NCBI GenBank assembly: GCA_019750135.1 | Contig: JAIEOV010000009.1 | Coordinates: 276,398-340,397 of the forward strand | Source: Reyranella sp. | GTDB taxonomy: Bacteria; Pseudomonadota; Alphaproteobacteria; Reyranellales; Reyranellaceae | Reading direction: 5' to 3' | Length of the DNA: 64,000 nucleotides | Part shown: piece after piece, positions 11,731-23,406 of the stretch | Layout of the letters: every line of letters starts with the position of its first letter | How positions within the stretch are numbered: the first letter of the stretch is position 1 | Program-made: the position numbers and the translations under genes | Notes under the pieces: generated by a model | What the model saw: only the letters and a program-made list of their open reading frames with translations | What the model was told of the DNA's origin: nothing | Databases searched by the model: none

Positions 11731-13170
11731 ATGGCGAAGAAGAAGAAGGTCCTGAAGGCGAAGACCAAGGCGAAGGCCCCGAAGAAGGTCGCCAAGGCGG
11801 CCAAGAAGCCGGTGCTCAAGGTCGTTGCGAAGAAGGCCAACGGCAATGGCAACGGCCTACCCAAGGTCTCGTCCAAACCCTGGGGCAAGGACGGCAAGGC
11901 GCTCGACGGCGTGAAGATCCTCGACTTCACCCACGTCCAGTCGGGCCCGACCTGCACGCAGCTGCTGGCGTGGTTCGGCGCCGACGTGATCAAGGTCGAG
12001 CGGCCGGGCACGGGCGACATCACGCGCGGCCAGCTCGTCGATGTGCCGGGCGCCGACAGCCTCTATTTCACCATGCTCAACCACAACAAGCGCTCCATCA
12101 CGCTCGATTCCAAGAGCAAGGAAGGCATGAAGGTGCTGGAGCGCCTGGTGAAGACCTGCGACGTGCTGGTCGAGAACTTCGCGCCCGGCGCGCTCGACCG
12201 CATGGGGCTGACCTGGGAGCACATCCATGCGTTGAATCCGCGCATGATCGTCGCCTCGGTGAAGGGCTTCGGCCCCGGGCCGTACGAGGACTGCAAGGTC
12301 TACGAGAACGTGGCGCAGTGCGCCGGCGGCGCCGCCTCGACCACCGGCTTCCATGACGGCATCCCGCTGGTGACCGGTGCGCAGATCGGCGATTCCGGCA
12401 CCGGCCTGCACCTGGCGCTGGGCATCGTGAGCGCGCTCTACCAGCGCAAGCGCACCGGCCGCGGCCAGCGCGTGCTGGCCTCGATGCAGGACGGCGTTCT
12501 GAACCTCTGCCGCGTCAAGCTGCGCGACCAGCAGCGCCTGGCCGCCGGCCCGCTGAAGGAATACACGCAGTACGGTCAGGGCATCCCGTTCGGCGATGCC
12601 GTGCCGCGCGCCGGCAACGACTCGGGCGGCGGCCAGCCCGGCGTCATCCTGAAGTGCAAGGGCTGGGAGACCGATCCCAACGCCTACATCTACTTCATCA
12701 CCCAGGCGCCGGTGTGGGAGAAGATCTGTGACCTGATCGGCGAGCCCGAATGGAAGACCCATCCGGACTACGCCAAGCCGCCGGCCCGCCTGCCGCGGCT
12801 GAAGCAGATCTTCGAGCGCATCGAGCAGTGGACCATGACCAAGAGCAAGTTCGACGTCATGAACGAGTGCAACGCGCTCGACATTCCGGTCGGGCCGATC
12901 CTGTCGATGAAGGAGTTGGCCGAAGAGCCTTCGCTGCGCGAGACCGGCACCATCGTGGAGGTCGATCACCCGAAGCGCGGCAAGTACCTGTCGGTCGGCA
13001 ATCCGATCAAGCTCTCCGACTCGATCTCCGACGTGAGGCGTTCGCCTCTGCTGGGCGAGCACACCGACGAGATCCTGACCAAGGTGCTGAAGTTCACGCC
13101 TCGCGAGATCGCCCAGATCAAGGCATCGGGCGCGACGGGCGACGCCCCGAAGGCCCAAGCTGCGGAGTAA
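11731..13170 (+). CDS. frc: Formyl-CoA transferase (CoA-transferase family III) with lysine-rich N-terminal extension
   Basis: [44 protein letters not shown] core preceded by [35 protein letters not shown]. Confidence 0.92.
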   Translation: MAKKKKVLKAKTKAKAPKKVAKAAKKPVLKVVAKKANGNGNGLPKVSSKPWGKDGKALDGVKILDFTHVQSGPTCTQLLAWFGADVIKVERPGTGDITRGQLVDVPGADSLYFTMLNHNKRSITLDSKSKEGMKVLERLVKTCDVLVENFAPGALDRMGLTWEHIHALNPRMIVASVKGFGPGPYEDCKVYENVAQCAGGAASTTGFHDGIPLVTGAQIGDSGTGLHLALGIVSALYQRKRTGRGQRVLASMQDGVLNLCRVKLRDQQRLAAGPLKEYTQYGQGIPFGDAVPRAGNDSGGGQPGVILKCKGWETDPNAYIYFITQAPVWEKICDLIGEPEWKTHPDYAKPPARLPRLKQIFERIEQWTMTKSKFDVMNECNALDIPVGPILSMKELAEEPSLRETGTIVEVDHPKRGKYLSVGNPIKLSDSISDVRRSPLLGEHTDEILTKVLKFTPREIAQIKASGATGDAPKAQAAE

Positions 13171-13175
13171 GCATC

Positions 13176-14105
13176 ATGCGCATCGTGGTCCATGGCCAGC
13201 AGGCCTTCGGCAAGGCCGTCCTGGAAGCGCTGCTGAAGCGCGGCGAGAACATCGTCGGCGTCTATGTGGCGCCGGAGAAGCCCGGCCAGAAGGCCGATCC
13301 GCTCAAGGAGGCGGCACTGGCAGCCAAGCTGCCGGTGTTCCAGCCCGCCTCGTATCGCAAGCCCGAGGTGTGGGAAGAGTTCAAGGCGCTGAAGCCCGAC
13401 CTGCAGGTCATGGCTTTCGTGACCCTGTTCGTGCCCGAGGAGTTCTTGAACATCCCGACGCACGGCTCGATCCAGTACCACCCGTCGCTGCTGCCGGCCT
13501 ATCGCGGCGCCAGCGCGATCAACTGGCCGATCATCCTCGGTGAGAAGGAGACGGGCCTGTCGATCTTCTGGCCGGACAACGGTCTCGATACCGGCGACGT
13601 GCTGCTGCAGAAGAAGACCCCGATCGGCCCGAAGGACACGCTGGGCACGGTCTACTTCGACCGCCTGTTCCCGATGGGCGTCGACGCCATGCTGGAATCG
13701 GTCGACCTTGTGAAGGCCGGCAAGGCGCCGCGCATCAAGCAGGACGAGGCGCAGGCCACGTATGAAGGCCGCGCCACGGCCGACATCGCCCGCATCGACT
13801 GGGGCAAGTCGTGGCGCCAGATCGATCCGCTGATCCGCGGCTGCAATCCGGCGCCCGGCGCCTGGACGACGATCGACGGCAAGAACCTGCAGATCTTCGA
13901 CATCCAGCCGCTGCCGGCGCGCGATCCCAAGGGCATCGGCGGCAAGTATGGCGAGGTCGTCGAGGTCTCGGCCGACGGCTTTACGGTCGTCGTGCCCGAC
14001 GGCCGCATCAAGGTCCTGCGCGTGAAGCCGGCCGACGGCCCCAAGGTCGCCGCCGGAGAATGGGCGGCAGCCGCCAAGCTCACCGTCGGCGCGCGGCTGG
14101 TCTGA
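13176..14105 (+). CDS. Formyltransferase (Fmt/ArnA-type, 10-formyl-THF-binding family)
   Basis: MRIVVHGQQAFGKAVLEALLKRGENIVGVYVAPEKPGQKADPLKEAA...IQYHPSLLPAYRGASAINWPIILGEKETGLSIFWPDNGLDTGDVLLQ. Confidence 0.85.
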   Translation: MRIVVHGQQAFGKAVLEALLKRGENIVGVYVAPEKPGQKADPLKEAALAAKLPVFQPASYRKPEVWEEFKALKPDLQVMAFVTLFVPEEFLNIPTHGSIQYHPSLLPAYRGASAINWPIILGEKETGLSIFWPDNGLDTGDVLLQKKTPIGPKDTLGTVYFDRLFPMGVDAMLESVDLVKAGKAPRIKQDEAQATYEGRATADIARIDWGKSWRQIDPLIRGCNPAPGAWTTIDGKNLQIFDIQPLPARDPKGIGGKYGEVVEVSADGFTVVVPDGRIKVLRVKPADGPKVAAGEWAAAAKLTVGARLV

Positions 14106-14116
14106 AAACAAAACAT

Positions 14117-14208
14117 CACCTCACCCCGAGGAGCGCCCGTGGGGCGCGCCTCGAGGGTGAGCAACAACAAGACTGGTTCCACCCTTCGAGACCTGCTCGG
14201 GGTGAGGC
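14117..14208. repeat. REP-like palindromic element 1
   Basis: CCTCACCCCGAGGAGCGCC...GCGCCTCGAGGGTGAG and CACCCTTCGAGACCTGCTCGGGGTGAGG in the intergenic gap before fhs. Confidence 0.7.
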
Positions 14209-14233
14209 AATCCGCTAACCGAGGAAATGTCCG

Positions 14234-15931
14234 ATGCCCGCGTCTCAGCACACCAATCCCAAGACAGACATCCAGATCGCCCAGGAGGCCACCAAACGGC
14301 CGATCATGGAGCTGGCGAAGGAGAAACTGGGCATCGCGCCGGAGAGCCTCGATCCCTATGGCCACTACAAGGCCAAGGTCTCGATGGACTACGTCAAGTC
14401 GCTGAAGGACAAGCCCGACGGCAAGCTGATCCTGGTGTCGGCGATCTCGCCGACGCCGGCCGGCGAAGGCAAGACCACGACCACCGTGGGCCTGACCGAT
14501 GCGCTGAACCATATCGGCAAGAAGGCCATGCTCTGCCTGCGCGAGCCTTCGCTCGGGCCGTCCTTCGGCATGAAGGGCGGCGCGGCGGGCGGCGGCTATG
14601 CCCAGGTCGTGCCCATGGAGGACATCAACCTCCACTTCACCGGTGACTTCCATGCCATCGGCGCCGCGCACAACCTGCTGTCGGCGCTGATCGACAACCA
14701 CATCTACTGGGGCAATGCGCTCGGCATCGATGGCCGCCGCGTCGCCTGGCGTCGCGCCATCGACATGAACGACCGCAGCCTGCGCCAGATGGTGTCGTCG
14801 CTGGGTGGCGTCGCCAACGGCTTCCCGCGCGAGGACGGCTTCGACATCACCGTGGCCTCGGAGGTCATGGCGATCTTCTGCCTGGCCAAGGACCTCGAAG
14901 ACCTGAAGGCGCGGTTGGGCAACATCATCGTGGCCTACACCCGCGACCGTAAGCCGGTGCGCGCCGCCGACCTCAAGGCGCATGGGCCGATGGCCGTGCT
15001 GCTGAAGGATGCGCTGGCGCCGAACCTGGTGCAGACGCTGGAGGGCACGCCCGCTTTCATCCATGGCGGCCCGTTCGCCAACATCGCCCACGGCTGCAAC
15101 TCCGTGCTGGCCACGACGACGGCGCTGAAGCTCGCCGACTACGTCGTCACCGAGGCGGGCTTCGGCGCCGACCTGGGCGGCGAAAAGTTCATCGACATCA
15201 AGTGCCGCAAGACGGGGCTCAAGCCCGATGCCGTGGTCCTGGTGGCGACCATCCGCGCGCTCAAGATGCATGGCGGCGTGAAAAAAGAAGACCTCAAGAC
15301 CGAGAACCTGAAGGCGCTCGAAGCCGGCATGTCGAACCTCCAGCGCCATGTCGAGAACGTCCAGAAGTTCGGCCTGGTACCGGTCGTGTCGATCAACCGC
15401 TTCAGCGCCGACAGCGACGCCGAGATCGCCCTGGTGAAATCGGCCTGCGCCAAGCTCGGCGTCGAGGCCGTGATGGCCGACCATTGGGCCGAGGGCGGCA
15501 AGGGCGCAGCCGACGTCGCCCGCGCCGTGGTCAAGGCGGTCGACGGCGGCAAGAGCAACATGAAGCTGCTCTATCCCGACGACATGCCGCTGGTCGAAAA
15601 GATCCGCACCATTGCCAAGGAGATCTACCGGGCGCGCGACATCGCCATCGCCAAGCCGGTCCAGGACCAGCTGGCCTCCTTCGAGGCCATGGGCTTCGGC
15701 AAGGTGCCGGTCTGCATCGCCAAGACGCAGTACAGCTTCTCGACCAATCCCGATTCCAAGGGGGCGCCCACGGACCACGTCGTGACGGTCCGCGAAGTTC
15801 GCCTGTCGGCAGGGGCCGAGTTCGTGGTCGCCGTGTGCGGAGACATCATGACCATGCCGGGCTTGCCCAAGGTCCCGGCCGCCAACAGCATCGATATTGG
15901 CCCCGACGGGAAGATTGTCGGGCTGTTCTAG
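14234..15931 (+). CDS. fhs: Formate--tetrahydrofolate ligase
   Basis: [72 protein letters not shown], diagnostic for Fhs. Confidence 0.97.
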   Translation: MPASQHTNPKTDIQIAQEATKRPIMELAKEKLGIAPESLDPYGHYKAKVSMDYVKSLKDKPDGKLILVSAISPTPAGEGKTTTTVGLTDALNHIGKKAMLCLREPSLGPSFGMKGGAAGGGYAQVVPMEDINLHFTGDFHAIGAAHNLLSALIDNHIYWGNALGIDGRRVAWRRAIDMNDRSLRQMVSSLGGVANGFPREDGFDITVASEVMAIFCLAKDLEDLKARLGNIIVAYTRDRKPVRAADLKAHGPMAVLLKDALAPNLVQTLEGTPAFIHGGPFANIAHGCNSVLATTTALKLADYVVTEAGFGADLGGEKFIDIKCRKTGLKPDAVVLVATIRALKMHGGVKKEDLKTENLKALEAGMSNLQRHVENVQKFGLVPVVSINRFSADSDAEIALVKSACAKLGVEAVMADHWAEGGKGAADVARAVVKAVDGGKSNMKLLYPDDMPLVEKIRTIAKEIYRARDIAIAKPVQDQLASFEAMGFGKVPVCIAKTQYSFSTNPDSKGAPTDHVVTVREVRLSAGAEFVVAVCGDIMTMPGLPKVPAANSIDIGPDGKIVGLF

Positions 15932-15970
15932 AGCTTCTAGGGTCTCCTCCGTATAGACCGAGGAGACCCC

Positions 15971-17245
15971 ATGAACGTGATGGCCAAGCGGGACGCGATG
16001 GCTCGCCCCGACCTGAACAATCCAGAGCTCAACAATCTCGCCATGTCGAAGGAGGCGAAGCCCCTCTACGACGCGGTGGTGAAGCACATCGAAGACAACG
16101 TCGCCCCCATCACGGAGAAGTTCTTCAAGCTGGGCGAGGGCCGCAAGGACCGCTGGAGCTGGGCGCCCGGCCAGCTCGAGCTGCTCGAGGGCGCGAAGAA
16201 CAAGGCCAAGGCGTCGGGTCTCTGGAACTTCTTTCTGCCCGGCTCGGAGATCGGCCGCGGCCTCACCAATCTCGACTACGCCTACATCGCCGCTGAGCTC
16301 GGCAAGCAGCCGCTGGCGTCCGAGTCGCTCAACTGCTCCGCCCCCGACACCGGCAACATGGAAGTGCTGGAGCGCGTCGGCACGCCGGAGCAGAAGGAGA
16401 AGTGGCTGAAGCCGCTGCTGAACGGCGAGATCCGCTCGGCCTACGCCATGACCGAGCCGCACGTCGCCTCCTCCGACGCCAAGAACGTCGCCACCCGGGC
16501 CGAACTCCACGGCAATGACTGGGTGATCAACGGCGAGAAGTACTTCATCTCCGGCGCCGGCGACCCGCGGTGCAAGATCATGATCACCATGGTCAAGACC
16601 AGCCCAGATGCCTCACCGCAGTTCCAGCAGTCGCAGATCCTGGTGCCCATCGACACGCCAGGCGTGAAGATCCTCGGGCCGATGGAAGTGTTCGGCCATG
16701 ACCACGCCCCCCGCGGCCACATGCACATCAAGTTCGAAAATGCGCGCGTGCCCAAGGAGAACATCCTGCTGGGCGAAGGCCGCGGCTTCGAGATCTCGCA
16801 GGTCCGCCTGGGACCTGGCCGCATCCATCACTGCATGCGCTCGATCGGCGCCGCCGAGAAGGCGCTCGACCTCATGGTCAAGCGCGGCTCGACGCGTCAG
16901 GCGTTCGGCAAGAACCTGATCGCGCTCGGCAAGAACCTCGAGCTGGTGTCGCGGGCGCGCATCGAGATCGAGGCCATGCGACTCATGGTACTGAAGGCCG
17001 CCAAGGCGATGGACGTGCTGGGCAACCGCGAAGCCCGCATCTGGGTCAGCATGGTCAAGGCCATGGTGCCCGAGAAGGTCTGCACGATCATCGACCAGGC
17101 GATCCAGATCCACGGCGCGACCGGCATCTCCCATTGGACGCCGCTCGCCGAGATGTACATGAACCAGCGCCACCTGCGCTTCGCCGACGGCCCGGACGAG
17201 GTCCATCACATGGTGGTGGGTCGCGCCGAGCTCAGCCGGCACTGA
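15971..17245 (+). CDS. Acyl-CoA dehydrogenase family protein
   Basis: YAMTEPHVASSDAKNVATRAEL...NGEKYFISGAGDPRCKIMI...GRGFEISQVRLGPGRIHHCMRSIG. Confidence 0.93.
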   Translation: MNVMAKRDAMARPDLNNPELNNLAMSKEAKPLYDAVVKHIEDNVAPITEKFFKLGEGRKDRWSWAPGQLELLEGAKNKAKASGLWNFFLPGSEIGRGLTNLDYAYIAAELGKQPLASESLNCSAPDTGNMEVLERVGTPEQKEKWLKPLLNGEIRSAYAMTEPHVASSDAKNVATRAELHGNDWVINGEKYFISGAGDPRCKIMITMVKTSPDASPQFQQSQILVPIDTPGVKILGPMEVFGHDHAPRGHMHIKFENARVPKENILLGEGRGFEISQVRLGPGRIHHCMRSIGAAEKALDLMVKRGSTRQAFGKNLIALGKNLELVSRARIEIEAMRLMVLKAAKAMDVLGNREARIWVSMVKAMVPEKVCTIIDQAIQIHGATGISHWTPLAEMYMNQRHLRFADGPDEVHHMVVGRAELSRH

Positions 17246-17288
17246 CCACCAACGAAGACGACGCGTCAGAGCGTCGCTTCAACAGAAC

Positions 17289-17405
17289 CACCTCATCCTG
17301 AGGAGCACGCCGCAGGCGTGCGTCTCGAAGGATGGGCAACAGCCGTGATGTAGCCCACCCTTCGAGACGCCACGCTCCGCGCGTGGCTCCCCAGGGTGAG
17401 GTGGT
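17289..17405. repeat. REP-like palindromic element 2
   Basis: ACCACCTCATCCTGAGGAGCACGCCGCAGGCGTGCGTCTCGAAGGATGGG ... CCACCCTTCGAGACGCCACGCTCCGCGCGTGGCTCCCCAGGGTGAGGTGGT. Confidence 0.75.
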
Positions 17406-17430
17406 GTTGTTTCTGCGGTCTCGTCCCGCC

Positions 17431-19056
17431 TTAAGCCGCCGCCTTCTCGTCCGCCAGGATGCGCTCGTAGGCCGGCAGGGTCAGGAACTCCTCGAACACC
17501 GGCTGCTCGACCAGGTCGAGCATGAGCTGGGCCGCATCCTCGTAGCGGCCGTTGGCGTAGGCCTCCTCGCCCATCGCCGCCTTCACCTTGTCGTTCTCCT
17601 CGCGCACGATCTCGCGCACGAACTCCTTCGTGACCGGCCGGCCGTCCTGCAGGGTCTGGCCATGGCGCACCCACTGCCAAACCTGCGCGCGGCTGATCTC
17701 GGCGGTGGCCGCATCCTCCATCAGGTTGAACAACGGCACGCAGCCGATGCCGCGCAGCCACGCCTCGACATAGCCGATGCCCACGGCCACGTTCTGGCGC
17801 AGCCCGGCCTCGGTCTTGGTGCCTTCCGGCACGACGATCAGGTCGGCCGCGTCGACATGCACGTCCTGCCGCTTGCGGGCGATCTGGTTGGCGCCCTTCA
17901 TCACCGCGTCGAACTCCGCCTTGGCGATCTCGACCAGGCCGGGATGGGCGACCCAGGTGCCGTCGTGGCCGTCGCTCGCCTCGCGCTTCTTGTCGGCGCG
18001 CACGCGCTCCATCGCCGCCTCGTTGGCGGCAGGATCGTTCTTGATCGGGATCTGCGCCGCCATGCCGCCCATTGCGTGGACTTCGCGGCGATGGCAGGTC
18101 TTGATCAGCAGCTGGCTGTAGCAGCGCAGGAAGTGCGCCGTCATGGTGACCTGCGCGCGGTCGGGCAGGACCGACCACTCCTGCTCGCGGAACTTCTTGA
18201 TGAAGCTGAAGATGTAATCCCAGCGGCCGCAATTGAGGCCGGCCGAGTGATCGCGCAGCTCCCACAGGATCTCGTCCATCTCGAACGTGGCGAGGATGGT
18301 CTCGATCAGCACGGTGGCCTTGATCGTCTTCTGCGGGATGCCGAGCACGTCCTGGGCGTGGACGAACACGTCGTTCCACAGGCGCGCCTCGAGATGGCTC
18401 TCCATCTTGGGCAGATAGAAGTATGGGCCGGTGCCGCGCGCCAGAAGCTCCGCCGCGTTGTGGAAGAAGTAGAGACCGAAATCGAACAGCGAGCCCGACA
18501 TCGGCACGCCATCGACGGTCATGTGCTTCTCCGCCAGGTGCCAGCCGCGTGGCCGCACGAAGAGCACGGCGGTCTTCTCATTCAGCTTGTATTCGCGGCC
18601 CGTCTGCGGATCGACATAGTCGATCTCACGGTGCACCGCGCTCGCCAGGTTGAACTGCCCGTCGACCATGTTTGACCAGGTGGGCGTGCTGGCATCCTCG
18701 AAGTCGGCCATGAAGACGTTGGCGCCGCAGTTCAGGGCGTTGATGATCATCTTGCGGTCGACCGGCCCGGTGATCTCGACACGGCGGTCGAGGATGTCCT
18801 GCGGCAAGGGCGCCACCGTCCAGTCACTCTCACGGATTTGCGCCGTCTCGGGCAGGAAATCGGGCTTCTCCCCGGCATCCAGCCGCTGCTGGCGCTCGGC
18901 CCGGGCGGCCAGCAGTTCCTCCCGGCGCGGATTGAAGCGGCGCTGCAGGTCGGCGACGAAGGCGACTGCCTCCTTGGTGAGCACTTTCTCGAAAGCGGGG
19001 TTGATGACGCCGTCGATCGAAACGCCCTCGGGAAGATCCAACGCCACTATATGCAC
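17431..19056 (-). CDS. Malate synthase (A-type)
   Basis: [18 protein letters not shown]...[25 protein letters not shown]...[44 protein letters not shown] start proposed. Confidence 0.93.
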   Translation of the reverse strand: MHIVALDLPEGVSIDGVINPAFEKVLTKEAVAFVADLQRRFNPRREELLAARAERQQRLDAGEKPDFLPETAQIRESDWTVAPLPQDILDRRVEITGPVDRKMIINALNCGANVFMADFEDASTPTWSNMVDGQFNLASAVHREIDYVDPQTGREYKLNEKTAVLFVRPRGWHLAEKHMTVDGVPMSGSLFDFGLYFFHNAAELLARGTGPYFYLPKMESHLEARLWNDVFVHAQDVLGIPQKTIKATVLIETILATFEMDEILWELRDHSAGLNCGRWDYIFSFIKKFREQEWSVLPDRAQVTMTAHFLRCYSQLLIKTCHRREVHAMGGMAAQIPIKNDPAANEAAMERVRADKKREASDGHDGTWVAHPGLVEIAKAEFDAVMKGANQIARKRQDVHVDAADLIVVPEGTKTEAGLRQNVAVGIGYVEAWLRGIGCVPLFNLMEDAATAEISRAQVWQWVRHGQTLQDGRPVTKEFVREIVREENDKVKAAMGEEAYANGRYEDAAQLMLDLVEQPVFEEFLTLPAYERILADEKAAA

Positions 19057-19138
19057 TCCCTCAAAATCGTTAATTTGCGCGCAGGGGAGCGCGATATAGG
19101 GCCTTGAGAGCACTTGGGGCAAGGCGCTACGACAACGC

Positions 19139-20326
19139 ATGGACGCTGCTTTCGTCGTTGAATGGCTCAATCTGGCGCTGCGCTGGGCCCACATGATCGT
19201 GGGCATCGCCTGGATCGGAGCCTCCTTCTATTTCATCTGGTTGGACAACCATCTTCATCCGCCGCTCGACCCGGCCGACGCCGCCAAGGGGATCGGCGGC
19301 GAGGTCTGGGCGGTCCATGGCGGCGGCTTCTACACCGCCAAGAAGTTCAAGCTGGCCCCCGAGAAGCTTCCGCCCGAGCTGCACTGGTTCAAGTGGGAGG
19401 CCTACACCACCCTGATCACGGGCTTCTTCCTGCTCGTCCTGGTCTACTACTACGGCGCGGAAGTGGCGCTGATCGATCCGTCGGTGATGCCGCTCAGCAA
19501 GCCCGAGGCGATCGCCATCGGCCTCGGCTTCCTGGTGCTGGGCTGGCTGGTCTACGACCGGCTCTGCTGCTCGGCCTTCGGCGAGGATGACGCCATCCTG
19601 GGCGGCCTGCTCGCCCTCTATTGCGCCGTGGCGGCCTGGGCGCTCTGCCATCTGTTCTCCGGCCGCGGCGCCTACCTGCATTTCGGCGCGATGCTCGGCA
19701 CCATCATGGTGCTCAACGTCTACTTCGTGATCATCCCCGGCCAGCGCGAGCTAGTGAAGGCCAAGGAGGAAGGCCGCACGCCCGATCCGAAGTACGGGCT
19801 GATGGGCCGCCAGCGCTCGGTCCACAACACCTATTTTACACTGCCCGTGCTGTTCACCATGATCAGCAACCACTATGCCGGGCTGTACGGGCATGCCTGG
19901 AACTGGGTGCTTCTGCTCCTGATCTCGGCGTCCGGCGCGCTTGTGCGGGTATGGTTCGTGCAGCGCCACAAGGGCAACCAGAACCCGCTCGTCCTGGCGG
20001 CGGGACTGGTCGTGCTGGCGATCACCGCCCTCGTTTCCCTGCCCCGGCCCGAGGCCGACATCGGCCCGCCCGCGTCCTTTGCCGAGGTCCAGCCGATCTT
20101 CAAGGAACGCTGCCAACCCTGCCATGCCACCAAGCCCACGCAGGAAGGCTTCGCCGCCCCGCCCAAGGGTGTCCTCCTCGAGACGCCCGAGGAAATCCGG
20201 GCACGGGCGTCGATGATCAACCAGCAGGTCTGGGTGACCCGGGTCATGCCACCCGGGAACCTGACCAATATGACCGACGCCGAGCGACGCCTGATTGCGC
20301 GCTGGTTCAAGGGCGGCGCACAATAG
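19139..20326 (+). CDS. puuD: Membrane urate oxidase PuuD-like with C-terminal cytochrome c domain
   Basis: [24 protein letters not shown]...[24 protein letters not shown]...[13 protein letters not shown] (CxxCH). Confidence 0.88.
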   Translation: MDAAFVVEWLNLALRWAHMIVGIAWIGASFYFIWLDNHLHPPLDPADAAKGIGGEVWAVHGGGFYTAKKFKLAPEKLPPELHWFKWEAYTTLITGFFLLVLVYYYGAEVALIDPSVMPLSKPEAIAIGLGFLVLGWLVYDRLCCSAFGEDDAILGGLLALYCAVAAWALCHLFSGRGAYLHFGAMLGTIMVLNVYFVIIPGQRELVKAKEEGRTPDPKYGLMGRQRSVHNTYFTLPVLFTMISNHYAGLYGHAWNWVLLLLISASGALVRVWFVQRHKGNQNPLVLAAGLVVLAITALVSLPRPEADIGPPASFAEVQPIFKERCQPCHATKPTQEGFAAPPKGVLLETPEEIRARASMINQQVWVTRVMPPGNLTNMTDAERRLIARWFKGGAQ

Positions 20327-20330
20327 CGCC

Positions 20331-20789
20331 ATGATGGTTCGCCCGGGACGGATGCCGTGGCGCCGCCTGCTGACGGCGGCACTGTCGGTGATCGCGATCT
20401 TCTTCTACTGGACGCAGGTCAGCGAGCGCGGACAGCACGACGTCGTACGCAGCGCCGCGGCCACCGAGGTCGCGCAGCTCGAGGCGCGTAGCTTCGGACC
20501 GACCATCGGTTTTGCCGACCAGCGCCGGCTCGACGAGCATTTCGAGAAGCATGGCTCGGAGTTCGGCCGCATCACCAAGCAGGACTATCTGCGCCAGGCC
20601 CAGCTGCTGCGCGATACCAAGGTCGGCGGGCCTGTGCTCGAAGCCGTCCGACGCGACGGCGTCGTCACGCGCTACGACCAGCAGACCGGCGCCTTCATTG
20701 CCTTCAACCCCAACGGCGTCATCCGCACCTTCTTCAAGCCCAACGACGGCGAGCGCTACTGGAAGCGCCAGGCGGAGCGTGGGGAATGA
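20331..20789 (+). CDS. Membrane-anchored small protein with BECR/EndoU-like putative RNase domain (candidate toxin)
   Basis: N-terminal TM (LLTAALSVIAIFFYW), then DEHFEKHGSEFGRITKQDYLRQAQLLRD...VRRDGVVTRYDQQTGAFIAFNPNGVIRTFFKPNDGERYW. Confidence 0.5.
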   Translation: MMVRPGRMPWRRLLTAALSVIAIFFYWTQVSERGQHDVVRSAAATEVAQLEARSFGPTIGFADQRRLDEHFEKHGSEFGRITKQDYLRQAQLLRDTKVGGPVLEAVRRDGVVTRYDQQTGAFIAFNPNGVIRTFFKPNDGERYWKRQAERGE

Positions 20790-21163
20790 AACCACCGCCG
20801 CCGCCCGGCCCGCCCGACGTCGCCGACTTGCGCGAGCTTGTCGATCAGTGGGCCGAATTCACGACCGACCTGGCGAAGGGCTACAGCTTCGACCTCGACA
20901 ACTGGCTGAACGACGTCGACGTGCGCGAGCTGATCCTCGAAGCGTTGCCGATGTTCAGCAGCGAGGAAATGGGCGAGCACGCTTTGAAGCTCGAGCAGGC
21001 CGACAAGGCGTTCCTGGCGGCGACCCGCGACTTCAAGAAGTGCGTCTGGGGCAAGGGCACGGCGCGCAAGGAGAAATGGACGCCGCAGAAGAACTGGTGG
21101 TACTTCCGCACGCCACTCAGTTCGAACGGCCAGCTCGAGGACGAGCTGGCGACAATCCGTTGA
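20786..21163 (+). CDS. Hypothetical protein, candidate immunity/antitoxin
   Basis: Start overlaps preceding stop (ATGA). DLDNWLNDVDVRELILEALPMFSSEEMGEHALKLEQADKAFLAATRDFKK...NWWYFRTP, acidic first half. Confidence 0.5.
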   Translation: MKPPPPPGPPDVADLRELVDQWAEFTTDLAKGYSFDLDNWLNDVDVRELILEALPMFSSEEMGEHALKLEQADKAFLAATRDFKKCVWGKGTARKEKWTPQKNWWYFRTPLSSNGQLEDELATIR

Positions 21164-21173
21164 ACAACGCCTG

Positions 21174-21944
<771 letters not shown>

Positions 21945-22967
21945 ATGCGGGCGTTGGTTTGCGAAGCTTATGGGCCGATCGAAAATCTGAAGATTGCCGA
22001 CGTGCCGGTGCCGGAACCCAAGGCGGGCGAGGTGCTGCTGCGCGTCGGCGCGGCCGGCGTCAGCTTCGCCGCCATGCTGGGGGTGCAGGGCAAGCACCAG
22101 AACAAGCCGCCCCTGCCCTACGTTCCCGGCAACGAGATGGCCGGCCACATCGTCAAGCTGGGCGCCGGCGTCACCGATCTGTCGGTCGGCCAGCGGATAG
22201 CGACCGGGGTGAGCCAGGGCGCCTTTGCCGAATACGCCGTGGCGACGGCGGCGAATGTCGTGCCGATCCCCGAGACCATGCCCTATGCGCAAGCGACAAA
22301 CTTCCCAACGCTGTATCCGACGGCGTACGGCGCGCTGAAATGGAAGGCCGACATGCAGCCCGGCGAGGTGTTGCTGGTGCATGGCGCAGGCGGCGGTTCG
22401 GGCCTGACGGCGATCGAGGTCGGCAAGGCGATGGGCGCGATCGTCATCGCCTCGGCCGGCGGCGCCGACAAGCTGGCCGCCGCCAAGGAAGCAGGAGCCG
22501 ATCATCTGATCGACTATCGTTCGGAAGATCTTCGCGGCCGCGTGCTGGAGCTGACCGGCGGCCGCGGCGCCGACGTCATCTACGACCCGGTCGGCGGATC
22601 GGCGTTCGACATCTCGCTGCGCTGCGTGGCGCCGGAGGGTCGGTTGATCCCCATGGGTTTTGCCAGCGGCACCATTCCGCAGATCCCGGCCAACATCCTG
22701 CTGGTCAAGAATGTGACAGTGATCGGCTTCTACTACGGCTACTACACGGGCTGGGGCGGCCGCAGCGAGCCGAGCGAGAAGGACATGGCTTCGTTGGCCA
22801 AGCGCCGGGCCATGGTGGCGGCGGCGCAGGCCGAGCTGATGCGCTGGTTCACCGAGGACAAGCTCAGGGCCACGATCGCCGGCACTTTTGACCTCGCCGA
22901 CTGGGTCCAGGGCTTCAAGCTGATCGAGGAGCGGACGGTGGTCGGCAAGGCCGTTCTTGTCCCCTGA
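21945..22967 (+). CDS. NADPH:quinone oxidoreductase / zinc-type alcohol dehydrogenase family protein (MDR)
   Basis: MRALVCEAYGPIENLKIADVPVPEPKAGEVLLRV...LLVHGAGGGSGLTAIEVGKAMGA. Confidence 0.92.
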   Translation: MRALVCEAYGPIENLKIADVPVPEPKAGEVLLRVGAAGVSFAAMLGVQGKHQNKPPLPYVPGNEMAGHIVKLGAGVTDLSVGQRIATGVSQGAFAEYAVATAANVVPIPETMPYAQATNFPTLYPTAYGALKWKADMQPGEVLLVHGAGGGSGLTAIEVGKAMGAIVIASAGGADKLAAAKEAGADHLIDYRSEDLRGRVLELTGGRGADVIYDPVGGSAFDISLRCVAPEGRLIPMGFASGTIPQIPANILLVKNVTVIGFYYGYYTGWGGRSEPSEKDMASLAKRRAMVAAAQAELMRWFTEDKLRATIAGTFDLADWVQGFKLIEERTVVGKAVLVP

Positions 22968-23011
22968 GGAGAGGCTTGTCTGCCGGCGGCTTTCCGGCAT
23001 AGTTCGCAGAC

Positions 23012-23404
23012 ATGCCGGTGCAGTGGACCGTATCCCACCCGACGCGCCTGGTGATCGCGGTCGCCAAGGGTAGCCTCCGCCTTCTCGATATCGAGCACTA
23101 CCTCGATGGCGTCATGACGGCGAATGCCATGGCGTACCGCAAGATCTTCGACATGACGCAGGCGACGCCCAATCTCAGCGATGACGAATTGATGATGTTG
23201 GGTGCGCGCATCCGCGCCTATATCCCGCTCGGGCCGATCGGCCCGTTGGCCATCGTCGCCACGACCCAGAAGAGCTACGACCAGGCCCGCATGTTCGTTG
23301 CCCTCGCTGAGGCCGATCGCCCGATCAAGATCTTCCGCGAGCTCCACCTGGCGCGGCAGTGGCTGGACGCGCCGCCGGACCGCCCCTCGGGTCCCAGCGG
23401 CTGA
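23012..23404 (+). CDS. Hypothetical protein, STAS/SpoIIAA-like fold suspected
   Basis: 130 aa; MAYRKIFDMTQATPNLSDDELMMLGARIRAYIPLGPIGPLAIVAT. Confidence 0.5.
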   Translation: MPVQWTVSHPTRLVIAVAKGSLRLLDIEHYLDGVMTANAMAYRKIFDMTQATPNLSDDELMMLGARIRAYIPLGPIGPLAIVATTQKSYDQARMFVALAEADRPIKIFRELHLARQWLDAPPDRPSGPSG

Positions 23405-23406
23405 GC

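Noticed and set aside
13652-16510. 952-aa minus-strand ORF opposite formyltransferase, fhs and acyl-CoA dehydrogenase
   Set aside because: Low-complexity His/Arg/Gly/Asp-rich translation antisense to three confidently identified genes; an artefact of high-GC codon bias.
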